42,775 nucleotides of DNA, taken from positions 1 to 42,775 of the forward strand of contig MZNV01002925.1 in the NCBI GenBank assembly GCA_002081555.1, in the 5' to 3' direction. Positions 11,415 to 23,700 of this stretch are shown here, piece after piece. The translations under genes were made by a program, and so were the position numbers. The notes beneath the pieces are model-generated. The model was not told the origin of the DNA. It saw only the letters and a list, made by a program, of their open reading frames with translations, and searched no databases. Every line of letters begins with the position of its first letter. The stretch's first letter is position 1. This DNA comes from Protostelium mycophagum (Eukaryota; Evosea; Variosea; Protosteliida; Protosteliaceae).

Positions 11415-14302
11415 TTACGCCTCATCTACAATTGCCTTCCTCTTGTTGTATACTTGTCCTATACCACCAAAGCTACACGCCTGCGTTCCCTGTTGAGAGC
11501 CAACGTCATTGTAATATGCATTCATTGCAAACGACATCTGCTCCACGCTGTTACAGCCGCTCCATGCCCCTCCAGCGTTTATCGCTGTACAATACTGAGG
11601 GTAGGAATTGCAAAGCCATCCCCTTGCTCCTGAAACTTTGCCTGCATCTGTATCGCTTGGATTTTCCGAAGGAATTCTGCATTTCAGACTGAGATACATG
11701 CTCTGACAGGTCTGTGTCTGGCTCGTTGTAGACGGAGTGGGCGAAACCGTTGAAGCGAATGTAGAGGAAGTGAAGGATTTACCGCCAAAAATTTGGTTGT
11801 TCATGACCCCGTTCACTTGTTGAAGAGTAAGAGCACTGGAGAAGATATATAGCTCATCCAGAGCCCCGGTGACCGCGTTGACATTATTATCCGATCCTAT
11901 AAATAGAGCTTGGCTAGTTGTAATTACCGAAGATATCCCGATTGTAGATTGCAAATTTCCGTTGAAAAACAAAGTGGCCTGCCCTCCGTTCACGACAACT
12001 GCTACATGGAACCAAGTGCCATAGTAGATGTTGAGTCCGCCCCAAAACGCGACTGAGCCTCCGGCACTAACAAAACTAATGGAGTTTTGAGACGGATAAT
12101 GCTCCAATTGCCAGCCGTTGTTGTCGTCCCAATTCGTTTTTGAGGAGAAAATCTTCATGCGGACGTCTCTTGGTTGAGGGATATTGAGCCATAATGTTAC
12201 GGAGAATGTACCAGAGGGCGATGGTGTATTCACCTGTCAAATATGTCAGTATGATATCCGTGGTCGCAGAAGAGTGTCACCTGAATTGTTGTGATACCGG
12301 CAACTTGATTGAGACCGAGGGCGCCATTATATTTTCCTGCAGTGACAGAAGCACCAGGACCTAACAACGTCCCATAATTGTTATTTCCAGAGCCATCTGT
12401 GATCTGAGATGGAGTATTGGGTTGGATGTTGTCAAAGTTATAGTACAGAGAAGGAAGTGGTCCGGTCCATGCGTTTGATGGAGCGGGGCTAGGACCCACA
12501 ATGACAGGTGATGACGTGGTCTTCGGTGTGGCTGACGTAGTTTTTGGTGTTACTGACGTGGTCGAAAAAGTTGTCAGCCTTGTGGAGGAGGTAGTTGGTG
12601 TGGAGGATACGACTGCACCTATTCCTCCGAAACTGCAAGCACTACTTCCTATTCCATAATTAGAAATTTCGACAGATTACAACAGATACAAACCCGGTCC
12701 GAAGTCATTGTAATACGCATTCATGGCGAATGACATCTGTTCCACGCTGTTGCAGCCGCTCCATGCCCCTCCAGAGTTTATCGCCGTGCAATACTGAGGA
12801 TACGAGTTGCAAAGCCATCCGCGCGCCCCTCCCACAGCGTTTAGATCCATCTGACTGGGGTCCTCCGACAAGGTCCTGCATTTCAGTTGTGAAAACATCG
12901 TCTGGCAGGAGGATCCAGAGGAAGAGGTTGTTGGAACTGCGGCCGAAGTGGTACTCCTTCCCGGGTTGTTATTGCCCCAAGAAAATGCCGTTCCTACAGT
13001 AATAGTTTGGTCCACGCTCTGAGTTACATCTATGGGCGACTGTGCGGTAATCATTTTGTGAATCTACAACGAAAGGATACGAACCTGTGAAGAGGAGATT
13101 TTACTTGCCCAAGAGAAAGAGCTCATCTGTACACGTCATTCTACAACAAAAGTAATTTTAGAACCTACATGTCTCACGGTGATAGAGTCAGTCGACATAT
13201 CAAAAGTCGCAGCAAGAGTGATTGAGCCTGAATATTGTCGACTGAACCAGTTTGCACCGGAGCCAGTTGCAGTTTTGAAGGAATAAATCTCGCTTATCCC
13301 GTGGCTCAGATCGGTGTTGGGAATCACTTCTACCACTACAACATTCAATTGTTTGTCTCAAGAAATTATGCTCACGATCCAACTCGCCACATCCACCGTT
13401 ACCACCCATCCCTCTACAATTACAACCGTATTGTGCGGATCTCAACACCTGTATTGGTTCAGAGTCTCTGGAACAAAAACATCCCACCTGTGCGTTTAAT
13501 GCCCAGATGGCTGGTACATTTTGAGAGGGATTAGAAGGATTATCTGGCATATTGTATTCGACAACAAACATCTTGGAACCGCTCCAGCCGTGATAGGCCG
13601 TCTGTGTATCAAAATGAGTAAGGCGCGTTGTAGTGCGGAAGATTCTTACCCCTCTACTGAATCCGGGGCAGGGATTAGTTGAAGTACACTGGGATGAGGT
13701 CATGATGTTGATCTCTTGGGCAGGAGGTAGGAATGATCCGTATCTTTGAGCGTTCGGGGATGTTACGGTCCCATTGAATCCGCCATTTGCGAAGCTCTGA
13801 GAAGATCCTTGACATGTTGACCATGTTCCGCTCGCTCCTCCTCCTTGATTATTCATGAAGACCATGTTTGTCGGCAAACTCATGCTTGTATCCCAATATG
13901 ACACCTGCCAAAATGAATTCTGAACGAAATGTGGAATCACAGGTCACCTGCGACCACGTTCCTGCAGACGAAGGTTGGTATACACCGATTTTGAATAGAT
14001 TCATCGGTCCTCTGAAAACCTGAATCGTTCAGTCAACAATCTCAAAGTGAATTAAGCCTCACTAGGGACATCTCATCGTCGAATGGAGCAAGCGGGCCAC
14101 TGACGGTCACTGGTGTCTTGCCACACGTTTGATCACTTGAAAGTGTGCAACTTGGCCAAGTTCCAGGATCAGCCCGAGTGATCTGGTTGTATGAGCCGGT
14201 AGCGCCCACACCAGTGTATCTCAGAGAAGAGATGGCGGCCGCATACGACGAAGGGAAAGTACCAAGAAAAGTGACTAATATACAAGTGAATGTGAGCGCC
14301 AT
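11415..14302 (-). CDS. Secreted TOS1-like glycosyl hydrolase with X8, LamG and X8 domains
   Basis: The start ATG at 14302 gives a signal peptide (MALTFTCILVTFLG). The N-terminal part has the fungal TOS1 pair. The glycine-rich DUF2403-type region reads VGATGSYNQITRADPG, GPLAPFDDEMSL and VFRGPMNLFKIGVYQP. The DUF2401 putative glycosyl-hydrolase region reads VSYWDTSMSLPTNMVFMNNQ, MPAIW-type VPAIWALNAQ, and then RSAQYGCNC...GCGELDLVEV. An X8 domain follows with six Cys (LCNSYPQYCTAI, EQMSFAMNAYYNDFG, ACSFGGIG). After a Thr/Ser linker comes a LamG-like jelly-roll (GTWFHVAVVVNGGQATLFFNG, GALDELYIFSSALT), a second linker and a second X8 domain, with the stop at 11415. X8 is the domain of yeast Gas proteins and plant CBM43, which bind beta-1,3-glucan. 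The protein is therefore inferred to bind and remodel or digest beta-glucan outside the cell. About eight short introns. Domain calls are from memory. Confidence 0.82.
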
Positions 14303-15831
14303 CTTGTGTCAAGGCAGGCTCTGAAAGAATAAAACTTGGGTTTGGGTTGTCGTATGAGTCATCGAGTCTGAAAGTGTCACTGTCACTTTTTATCTGCGTC
14401 TCCTGATTAACCCTACAAACAACCAGAAGCACCCTGCTCATATCTGTTGAACCAAAGAAGACACACTTCTCAGTCCCTTTCAGAGAGCGTTGTCTGTGTA
14501 TTTGGATCGTTTTGTGTCTTTATTGCAGAATTTAGTTAGTTCCAATAGGCAACAGCCTTTTTGAAATATTCTCTGCTGGCTTTTTGCGCTCGTTTTCTCT
14601 TTCATCATAATAAAAACCAGCGAATATATTGTCGCAGGCCGTGATAAATTCGAAGCATTGTTTTTGTGCATTTTGAAATATTATTCACAAATACACATTT
14701 ACATCTTCATGTTTTCCACACAACAGCATTGATTCTTTTGACAATTGGAGGTGCGTCACCCTAAACGGTTCGATCCCAAACACAGGCGTTGTAGATTTTA
14801 AGATAACTCTGACAGTCACGAACACGTCATTTACCGACAATTACAACATGGTTTGGTGTAATTGACTAAACTTTGTCATAACGGTCTTCAGAAAGAGTTG
14901 TTGGTCTTCGTAATGAACATGATGTACAACAGTAAAAACCGGAAATCTCGTTTGATCCGTCAGCGAATTTTCCCGGCCACCTCTTTGCTATCAAACTGGC
15001 TCTATCACTGATATCTCCTCCATATTTCAGTTCGAACTGTGTGTCACAATCTTGGCAGAAAAATCGCGCGCCATGTTGTGACCTCCTTTTGTTGCATCAA
15101 GAATCGATTGCTGGCAAATACCATAAAACTGTGGGATTTGAAGTCGAAGGATTGTCCCGCCTTGGGTCTCCGTCCGGTCGCAAGACCACAGCCAGCTCAA
15201 CGTTCACGGATAAAAGGAATATCCGCTTAGATTGTGAAAGTCTTCGTCCTCCGCCTGACGCGCACACCGATTTTGAAGCTCTAAAACCAGAGTCCGAGAG
15301 ACTCGGCCTGCTGTGAAATTGTCTCGAACTCAACATGTATTTTTTTGATGAATGCCCGAAGACCTTTGTGGCCAAAGCTGAGCGCGAAACCACTCAATAC
15401 CCGACCCCTCGGTCCGTTGGAAGTTGGGGCCACGGAAGCCGAGGAGCTCCGGAGGCAGGGTGCCAAAATATTTTCCGGCAGCAAGTTGCGGGGGCACTTT
15501 TCGTCTGATTTATGAATGAGGAAAACTGATATATCTCTGTTTCTCTTGGGCAAAAATTGAAATGAAAAACAGATTGTGAATCAGGGTGATTTCCTTTAGG
15601 GTCTAAGAGCTTCTCGGGCAGTTAAGACGTTGTTATAAGGTTTCAGACGAGGAATTTCGTCCGAAGAAAAGGAGAGATGGTGGACCGGAGGATATTATAA
15701 ACCTTGTTTTCTCCGAAAATCCGATGATCCTGAGGAATATGATGAGAGGACACACCACATCACTTTTAAGAAGGACCAAGTTCAACAACAATAATTCTTA
15801 CACTGGAGACATATAATCTTATCACAATAAC
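14303..15831. other. 1.5-kb intergenic region between divergent genes
   Basis: This lies between the starts of the TOS1-like gene (minus) and the kinase gene (plus), so it must hold both promoters. Open frames at 15041-15316 (+) and 15281-15553 (-) overlap each other, have no recognisable domain and no splice context, so I do not call them. The stretch 15000-15500 is visibly more GC-rich than the AT-rich flanks. A GGTTCGATCCC string near 14768 lacks a T stem and is not a tRNA. Confidence 0.4.
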
Positions 15832-17008
15832 ATGCCTGATATTCCAAAGTTCGTCAAGAGAATCTCGAACCCCTTCTTGAAGAGAGAGAGGTATATAAGA
15901 TGATGATTTAGATGGAGATCTGACTTTCTAAGTCGCACGAATTCAACTTCATCTCTCAAATCTCCCCCAACAGAACAATCTCAAATTGTGACAACTGCTT
16001 CATCTGTGGGCGATGACACACTCAATTTTGATGCCAAGAGTTGGACGGTTGTTGGAAAACTGGGCAAGGGGTATGCCATCATCTATTATTGTAATATCTT
16101 CTTATTTTTGTAACAGATGTTTCGGGCGTGTAGATCTCGTTAGATCTGGTAATGGCCTCTTTGCCCTTAAACAACAGAAAACCAATAAGGCCTGCTTTGG
16201 GGATGAGATCGATATCCATCTCAAGGTTTCTCAGAATGGAGATCATCCCAACATAGCCAAATTGTACTATGCCTCTGGCAACCACAACAAGATGGGTGTC
16301 ATCGCCATGGAGTACTGCACTGGCTGCTCGCTAGGAACACTGGCCACATATCTCACAGAGGGACAACTTCGCCTCGTGGCTCGTGAGGTCATGGCTGCCT
16401 TGTCGTTCTTAGAGTCCATCAAAATCATTCACAGAGACATCAAGCCTGAAAACATTGTCATTGGCCGAAATGGCGAAATCAAAATAAGTGAGCTCCCACA
16501 ATGACATTTTTGAATCGAAAGCTGATTTTTCTCAGTCGACCTTGGCATTGCTGTAGATACTGAAAGGAACACACCAAACACCCCAACAGGCTCCCTTCTG
16601 TACATGGCCCCAGAACAGATCTCCTGCTTCGAGAGATCTTACGTCTATAGCTCTAAGATTGACGTCTGGGCCTTGGGAATCTCCCTATTAGAATCGGCCA
16701 CCGGACGCATACCCCACGCCGATCTTTCCAGAACCGAGATCATCCCCACCATCTCGAGAGGCGACTCACCCTCTTTGGCCAAGATGCAGAGAGAGGCCAA
16801 GAGCTCTGCCCATTATTCCAAAGAATTCCACGACTTCCTCGCTCAATGCCTTAAGAGGGACCCTGAGCAGAGAGGCAGGGCGAGCGACCTCCAGAAGCAC
16901 CCCTGGTTGCTTCAGAACTCCGACCCAAGCGACAGAGAGGGCTTGGCTGCCCTTGTATATAGACTGGGAAAGCAAAGCAGGAAGCTTTCGTTGAGAGAGA
17001 CACACTAG
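15832..17008 (+). CDS. STE-like serine/threonine protein kinase
   Basis: Four exons, 15832-15890, 15933-16070, 16117-16487 and 16536-17008, join in frame to 346 residues ending TAG. The first 70 residues are basic then Ser/Thr-rich (MPDIPKFVKRISNPFLKRE...). The catalytic domain has the glycine loop GKLGKGCFGRV, the ATP lysine in FALKQQK, the catalytic loop IIHRDIKPEN, the metal motif IIDLGIAV (DLG in place of DFG), an activation segment with TPTGSLLYMAPEQ, and KIDVWALGISLLE. All key residues are present, so it should be active. HRDIKPEN with GS-LYMAPE resembles the STE20/MST side of the kinome. The first intron is 42 nt and carries a CTGAC branch-like box before its acceptor. The substrate cannot be told. 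Confidence 0.9.
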
Positions 17009-17788
17009 AAATTTTTCACTTGATCGAGGGGAAAGAGCTTTTTCTCGATAAAGATTTTAAAAATTGTCACTTCACTTTTTATTGTCTTAATGTGAATATG
17101 GGATGTATTTAATGTGAACATGGACGTAAAAATGGAAGATCTGAATCAGATCCAGGGTATTGATGTCTTGGCAAAGTGAACACGGCGAATCATCCAACTT
17201 TATAAACATCAATTGTTCCACATCTGCCAACTCTCAACCCTTGTCTCTACATTCTCCTTTGACTTGATGGTGACTTCCTCATGATGGTCGATATGATGAG
17301 TTGTATCCGTTCGTCTGTTGTCATGCCAAGAGAAAATTGTACACGCGTGGACCTCCTCAGAACTCTACTGGATAATATGTCGTTGCTAAACATCTGCTCG
17401 GTCATGCTCCTCTCTTGTTACAGTGGCTAAGAATGAGCCGATCCCCCATCATCCCAAACGAATGACCCAAACACGGTAATTAACGTGAAAAAGTAGCTTC
17501 CACGTCCCTCCAGATTTAATCGTAACGTGTCAAAAATGACAAATTATATGCTGCCTCAGGCGTATATCTGACATTTTTTGAGGTTTCGTATGGAAATTTC
17601 TGATCGAATATCTACTAGATGAGGCCGAATGAGCAAAATCTGACAAGAAGTGTATACGTTTCTTCTAAAGAAGCGAAGGTTGAGGCACTGCCCGACCGGG
17701 TCCAGTGACGTCGATTCCACAGCGTTGCGGGTTCTGTGGCCGCAGATACTAAGATCGTATTTTCACCTTTTATTTTTGAGAAAGACTG
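17009..17788. other. Convergent intergenic region
   Basis: About 780 bp between the 3' ends of the kinase gene (plus) and separase (minus). No gene is supported. A small direct repeat, AATGTGAAYATGG, occurs twice around 17088-17125. Nothing else stands out. Confidence 0.4.
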
Positions 17789-20700
17789 CTACCGCAGCTT
17801 CTTGATGGTCTTGGCTGCAGGCGTTTTGGGAGCCTTCGAGGAAAGCACGTTCTTGCCTTTCTTTTTGGGGGCCTCTACTTGAGGCTCTTTCGGCTCGTCT
17901 TCAAAGATTTCGCTGCTCTTGGCCTGTTTATTTCAGTACTTGAATACTGCAGACTTGTACAATGACGAATTGAGTGCAAGAGGATACATTTGATATGAGG
18001 CTTCGCCGTGAAGAGCATTTTATGGATGTTTTTGCCGTAAAAATAAAATACACTCATCAGGATCATCCTACCTCCGTTTTTTTTGGTGGTTTCAATGCGT
18101 CTTCAAGTTTGTTTAGAGATTTACAATGGAAGGGCAATATTGATACGGGAAGGCCGTAAATGACAGGTGCACTACCTGTAATATACTTCATGTTACAGCT
18201 CGATCTGGCACCTGTACAACGTTATTTTCGGAGAAGGTTCCGGTGTCAAAATGACATACTTGACAGGGCATCAGGAAGACAGCCGTGATCACCAGAAAGC
18301 CACTTTTGCAACAAAGAGGCTGTGAATCTGTCTAAATCCGAATCTGTCACATCCCAAAGGTTCCCGACCACCGCAGGGCTGTTTTCCGTCAGAAATTTTC
18401 CAGAAAACTCACGGAAAACTCACCAACCATTGATCAAATAGTTGATCACATTTCCGTTGGGGTCGAAGTCCCCGGACTCTCTCAAGGCCCCTGAACTACA
18501 TCCCATCAACAGAGACACCGGAAGATTATTTTTTAATTTTAGAATCTGATCTCCAGTTAAATAATTCTCTCCACCATTGTGGCCGCAATATCTGGATCCG
18601 GTTAGAAAATATCAAAAGATTAGATTTTTCACATGAAGAGGCGGTTGTTTAAGAGTCCAGTTTTCATGTCTTCCGTTGTCGGTTTTCGCCCTGCCAGACC
18701 TTTCCAAGTCTCTTGCCTGAGAGAATGAGTAATATTCCAGCGTCTACAACGAGACACTCACGATTTGAAAAATTCTTCGAATCTCTGCTGGGCTTTGGGG
18801 AGGTCCTTCCCAGGATTCAGTACGTAAAATGCTTTTTTGACGTCTACGCTGTCATTTTGACACCTGTTCATGAGGAATGAAAACGAAGGTATCCTCGTCA
18901 CTGTCTGGCTCTTCAAACATTCTGCGACATTTCAGTTAGATTTCTTGAGAATAAATCCTGTCGCGTTAACTTACCGAGACTTTCCCACGGTAAGGACTGG
19001 ATCTTCTTGTCTAAAAGCAGAATGATGGGAAATCGCTCGTGAGCAAAATCGGACGGAATTTCATCGGTGTCTGCGGGTGCCAGTTTCGCTTCTACAAGGC
19101 ATTCGCAGAATTCAGATTCGAATAAGGCGCACAACTGTTCGAATTAATCTTGAACAAAAATTTAAATTTTAAAAAAATCACCTCTTTGATTTGTGTGGAT
19201 TTTTTGGTGGTTAAGTCTTCTACGTCCCATCTTAAAATGAAGCAGAGGGCACATCTTAATAAATGAATTCTGTCTTCTTCCTCGTTGTAGATGAGGGAGG
19301 GTAGGCCGTGTAAGAGTGATGATATGAGACGGGGGTCGGGTTTGAACCCCGAACCTTTCGCTAAGTTCTCTGTGGCCTTTTGTAGACCGGATAATCTACC
19401 ATTCAGTAGTGCTAGATCTCTTAGAGATTTCATCGAAATTTCAAGTTACGTACTTCCTAGTTTACCAGAGAGTTCACCCATCAACATGAAGCGGTAGAAT
19501 CCCAACAGTGAGTTTTCCACGGAATTTACGAGAGATTTCATCTGCTCGTCCAGCCAGATTCGGTTTTGCCACCAGATATTCCATTTTTTCTGGTCCAAAT
19601 CTGACACCTGCCAAACACGTCAGATTGTTTTCCCGCCAAAATTTGAATTCAAATTCACCTGTGTGCTCTTGCTGAATTGCAATAACTTGATGAATCTTGA
19701 ATAAACTTTGCCCCAGTTGTTTTCTGGAAATTTTATATCATCGTGCATATCCATGGTCACGTGATCATTAGCGTTGATGTCCCTTTCCGTCTGTACATGA
19801 TTACCGTTGTAGATGAGTGGTATGTCGTGTTTGGATTGTGATATCTTACCTGCTTCTCAAAGTCTTCTCTCAAGGTCTCCGAGTCGAAACCAGAAATTTC
19901 TTCGACTTTTATTGGTCCGGCACCAATTTTCTCGGAATCTTCCTCGTTCAGGGAGATCTTAACGGAGATGGGCTCGTTAGTTGACGTGATACGCGTCATT
20001 ATGACACTCGTGTCCTCATTCACAAGTGACACGCTCACCACCGCCCATGTCTGCATCTCTCAGTTTTCCCGCCAAAACAAAAACTTGAAGGTCACCTCCG
20101 GTAACGACTCTATGATTTTCTGGTAATATTCGTCGTTGTAGATGACCTTTGGCATTTCCCATTTCTTTGAGATTTTCATGTCACCCATCATATCAGAGAG
20201 TTCGTCTTTCTCATCATCTTTCAATTTTGTCGAAACCCTGTTCAATTCTGACTGGTTGTAGTACCCACTTCCCAGGGAAAGATCTGTGAAAACTCAGGGA
20301 AAATTCGAAGAAATTCAGAGAATCTTACTCATGAACATGGACGGGCTTGCCTCTTCGTCTTCTATTGTGGGAAGATTTCCTGCATGAATTCAATATTTCC
20401 GCAAAATAATAAAATATGTGCATATTTCACGTCCGAAAACACCGTTGTAGATGACCATCTCACCGTGCAGAAAGGCAATCATTTTGGAGGATTCTGATGT
20501 CAAATAGGGCAGGCCTATCTTCTGTGAAATCTGATGGCATTGTAGATAGTGGCTCCTGGCTGCTGTCAGAAACTCGGAGCTTTCTGGGTCTGATTTGCTT
20601 TTCCCGGGAAGCCACAGTTCGTCCACGTCTTCTAAAAGTTCTTCGTCCCCTACTCAATATTTAATCTTGATCTACAACTGCATCTACAACGATAATAGTT

Positions 20701-23700
20701 CTTATGCGGCACTCTCGTGGAATTCGCCAACAGTGACAAGATGGCCTATTTAGACAATACTTTGCCGCACCAAAGACTTGTAGCATAAAACAACTGCTCT
20801 ACAGCAGTGCACAGAACTGCAACATCCTTCATATACTGCACAAGTCCACGAGAATGTAATGTCTTTACGCCCACCTGCTATTATAGCCGCTCTGCCAAGA
20901 AGGAAATGGACGAGGGCGAGGTCGACCTCATCAAGCATCCCCCTCTCCAAGACAGCTACACACGTCACTTTAACGTCTGAATGTCAAGATGACGGTTACC
21001 TTCGAGTATCCCCTGGCATTCTTCCGTTTTTCCGGTTGTTAAATATAGAACACCGCGGCGTAAAGTGAGAAGCTCAAACATTCTGGCCAGGCCCCGTCTC
21101 TCGGCTTCAGGCATTGCTGACGTTTTGGATTGTTTTTTGGCGGGAAAAATCTGCCAACAGATTGATATATTATTTTAAGATATATGATTTCGGTTTATCT
21201 ACAACCAGACAACATATGATACGGCTTCTAAGAGAATTTACCTCCAAATTGATATCAGACATGTTGTAGTCCGCCTTTTTTGTGATTCTCAGACAGTTCT
21301 TGATGACTTCTGGCAGGTCATTTGAAGTGATTCCCGGGAATTCCAGTGATTCCAAGGATCTCGAAGAGGACAACCTGTTGAGCATCGTCTCGATATTGTC
21401 CAATAATTTATCCGCTACTTCTTCATCTACATCTCCTTCTACAACGAGTAAATACAAAATGACGGGCGTAACTATATTTGTGCCAGAATGATATTGACGC
21501 GATTTTCTGTGTTCGTTGTCGGTAATTACCGTAGCATTCTCGGGATGAGTCACACTTGTGTGATATCGTCTTATGAAAAATATATTCACCTCTGATCATG
21601 GCATCAAATCTACAACAAGCCAAGGAGATATTATGTCGGTCACCACAATGTACACCGTACTCGGTCTCAAACTCTGCGACCCATTCCTCCGCGTCCTCCG
21701 CCAACTTTGAGACTTCCGACCTTCTCATCATTTTCTGAAGTAATTCACATCGATCTACAACGAGACGGAAGGATGCGGTGGAGCGGGGTCCTGTAGAGAA
21801 GGACGATGTCTCGTATGCTTTCAATATGTAGTGTAAAGCACGGAGATTGTCTCCAAGCAATCCGTAAAGCCTGTACAACTGCGAAATTTAAACGAAAAAT
21901 TCTGTTGTAAAGATCTAAACCTGTCTGTGACTATCCAGTAATTCACTTCTTAAGGACCATTGTAGATGCGACATCTCAGATGATACCCCCCTGTCATTCA
22001 TGTCATCTCCTGACAGGTACGCCAACACTGCGCATCTCATGGAGAAGGCGTCCAGACCCTCTCTTGTCGCGGAGATGAGATCTGACTCGTTGTAGAATGC
22101 AGCAGATAGCAAAAAGGTGGCAGAGGCGAGGAATAATTTGTTCATCACGCCATTACGTGAACTCTGAAGAATTCAAAAAAAATTCAAGTTTTTTGTGCAG
22201 AAGCTCGTTATAGTGCCTCAAACCCATAATGATAAGTGTTTGAGACATCTCACCTCTAACTTTTCGATGACAGATTCGGCCACATCTTTTGCGCTCTGTA
22301 CATCCCCTTCATCAAGGTCTAACCATCCCCCCGCAAGGGCAACCCTCATCTTGGTATTCTCCACCGTGAGTGACAAGATCCCTGACACATTTTCTTCTAT
22401 TTTTGACAGATAAGATGAAGATAGATCGTGACAGGTTGTAGATCTGCCAGAATAACCGAGGCGTAAGTACGCCGTGGATAAGAGTGAGTATCCAATGGCA
22501 ACATCTACAACGAGTCAGTGAGGAATTTTATTAATATTTTTTAGAAAAGACAAAAATGTCTCACCACACCGAGATTGTGCGGAGTCTGCATTGATTGATT
22601 TTGCAAACCCTATGTACAGCCTGAGTGCGTGCAGTTGTAGAGGGAAGTCTTCTACAAATGACAGAAAGTCAGAGATGACACCTGTCACAATTAATTGACA
22701 TCTGGAACGAATAAATGGACTCACGCAAAGTCATCATGGTGGATGAGACATTTCTGAATCTCTCAATACCTTCAAACTCTTCTGACGTGATCTACAACGA
22801 GTCAATTTTTTCGCCAAAATTCAGTTGTAGATGGACCCACCTGGTTGTACAACTCCCCCCACAGTGCCAAACCTTTCCGGAAAATTTCTCGGTCGTATAA
22901 TTTGACAGATTCGAATTTTGTCATGCCCATCCAACATTGCAGTGACGCCATCTGGTCCAATAATAGATTTTCCTCGGTCATGCGTAATTCTGCCTCTTCT
23001 ACAACGAGGAGAAGTGACTCATCATCTGAAAAATCTTCGCGGATGCGTTCGCACAATTCAGATATGCGGTTCCGCCGTTCGATGAGTTCTGATGCGTTCT
23101 GAAAAATTGTGAGGAAGGTCTCTCTTCGCGTTGATAACGAGACATCTCACGGTAGCTACCGTGACGTACAAGCAGCAGCTGCTCACTCAACATTTATTTC
23201 GAAAATACATAGATTGAAAGGTCACCTGGGAGCTGGTTAGCATAGTGGTGTTTATCGCTGCACTGAGCCAGCTTTCCACTTTCTTTTGAAACTTCGACTT
23301 CTGTTCTTCTAATATCTGGTCGATATTCTCCATGCAGATTTCAAACATCTACAACGAGTCAAGGCGAGAATTTTACATGTATTTTCGGTGATTTTATGAG
23401 TTCCGAATTTACGGTATGGATCTGCAAGGATATACACATTGTGGTTTTGTTAATAAAAGCTGACAGAGATTTTTCGACTCACTTTTTCTGGTGTTTTTTT
23501 TGCCAGCTCCTTCTCTATGTTTGGTGCATTCTTGATGGAAATACCCTTCTCCATCATCTTCAGTGCCTTCTCCATCATCTTCATGGAGCCTTCAGGGTCT
23601 GCCTCGTTGTTTTCGGGGTTTTCCAAGCGTAATAACTTGGCTTTTTCGGTGAAAATTCCCGCACGGCGAAGAGAATACACGTCATCGTTGTAGATGGTTA

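Noticed and set aside
11225-11692. 155-residue plus-strand frame
   Set aside because: It lies antisense to the second X8 domain of the TOS1-like gene and is a shadow of it.
14760-14790. tRNA T-loop-like string GGTTCGATCCC
   Set aside because: No pairing T stem, acceptor stem or anticodon arm surrounds it.
15041-15553. Two overlapping frames of about 90 residues on opposite strands
   Set aside because: They overlap each other, have no recognisable domains, and lack splice or polyadenylation context; the region is simply more GC-rich.
20135-20160. Recurrent VIYNDE-type peptides in separase (19284, 20136, 20446, 23688) as a protein repeat
   Set aside because: The shared part is only the TCTACAACGA word common throughout the window; surrounding residues do not align, so it is not a true protein repeat.
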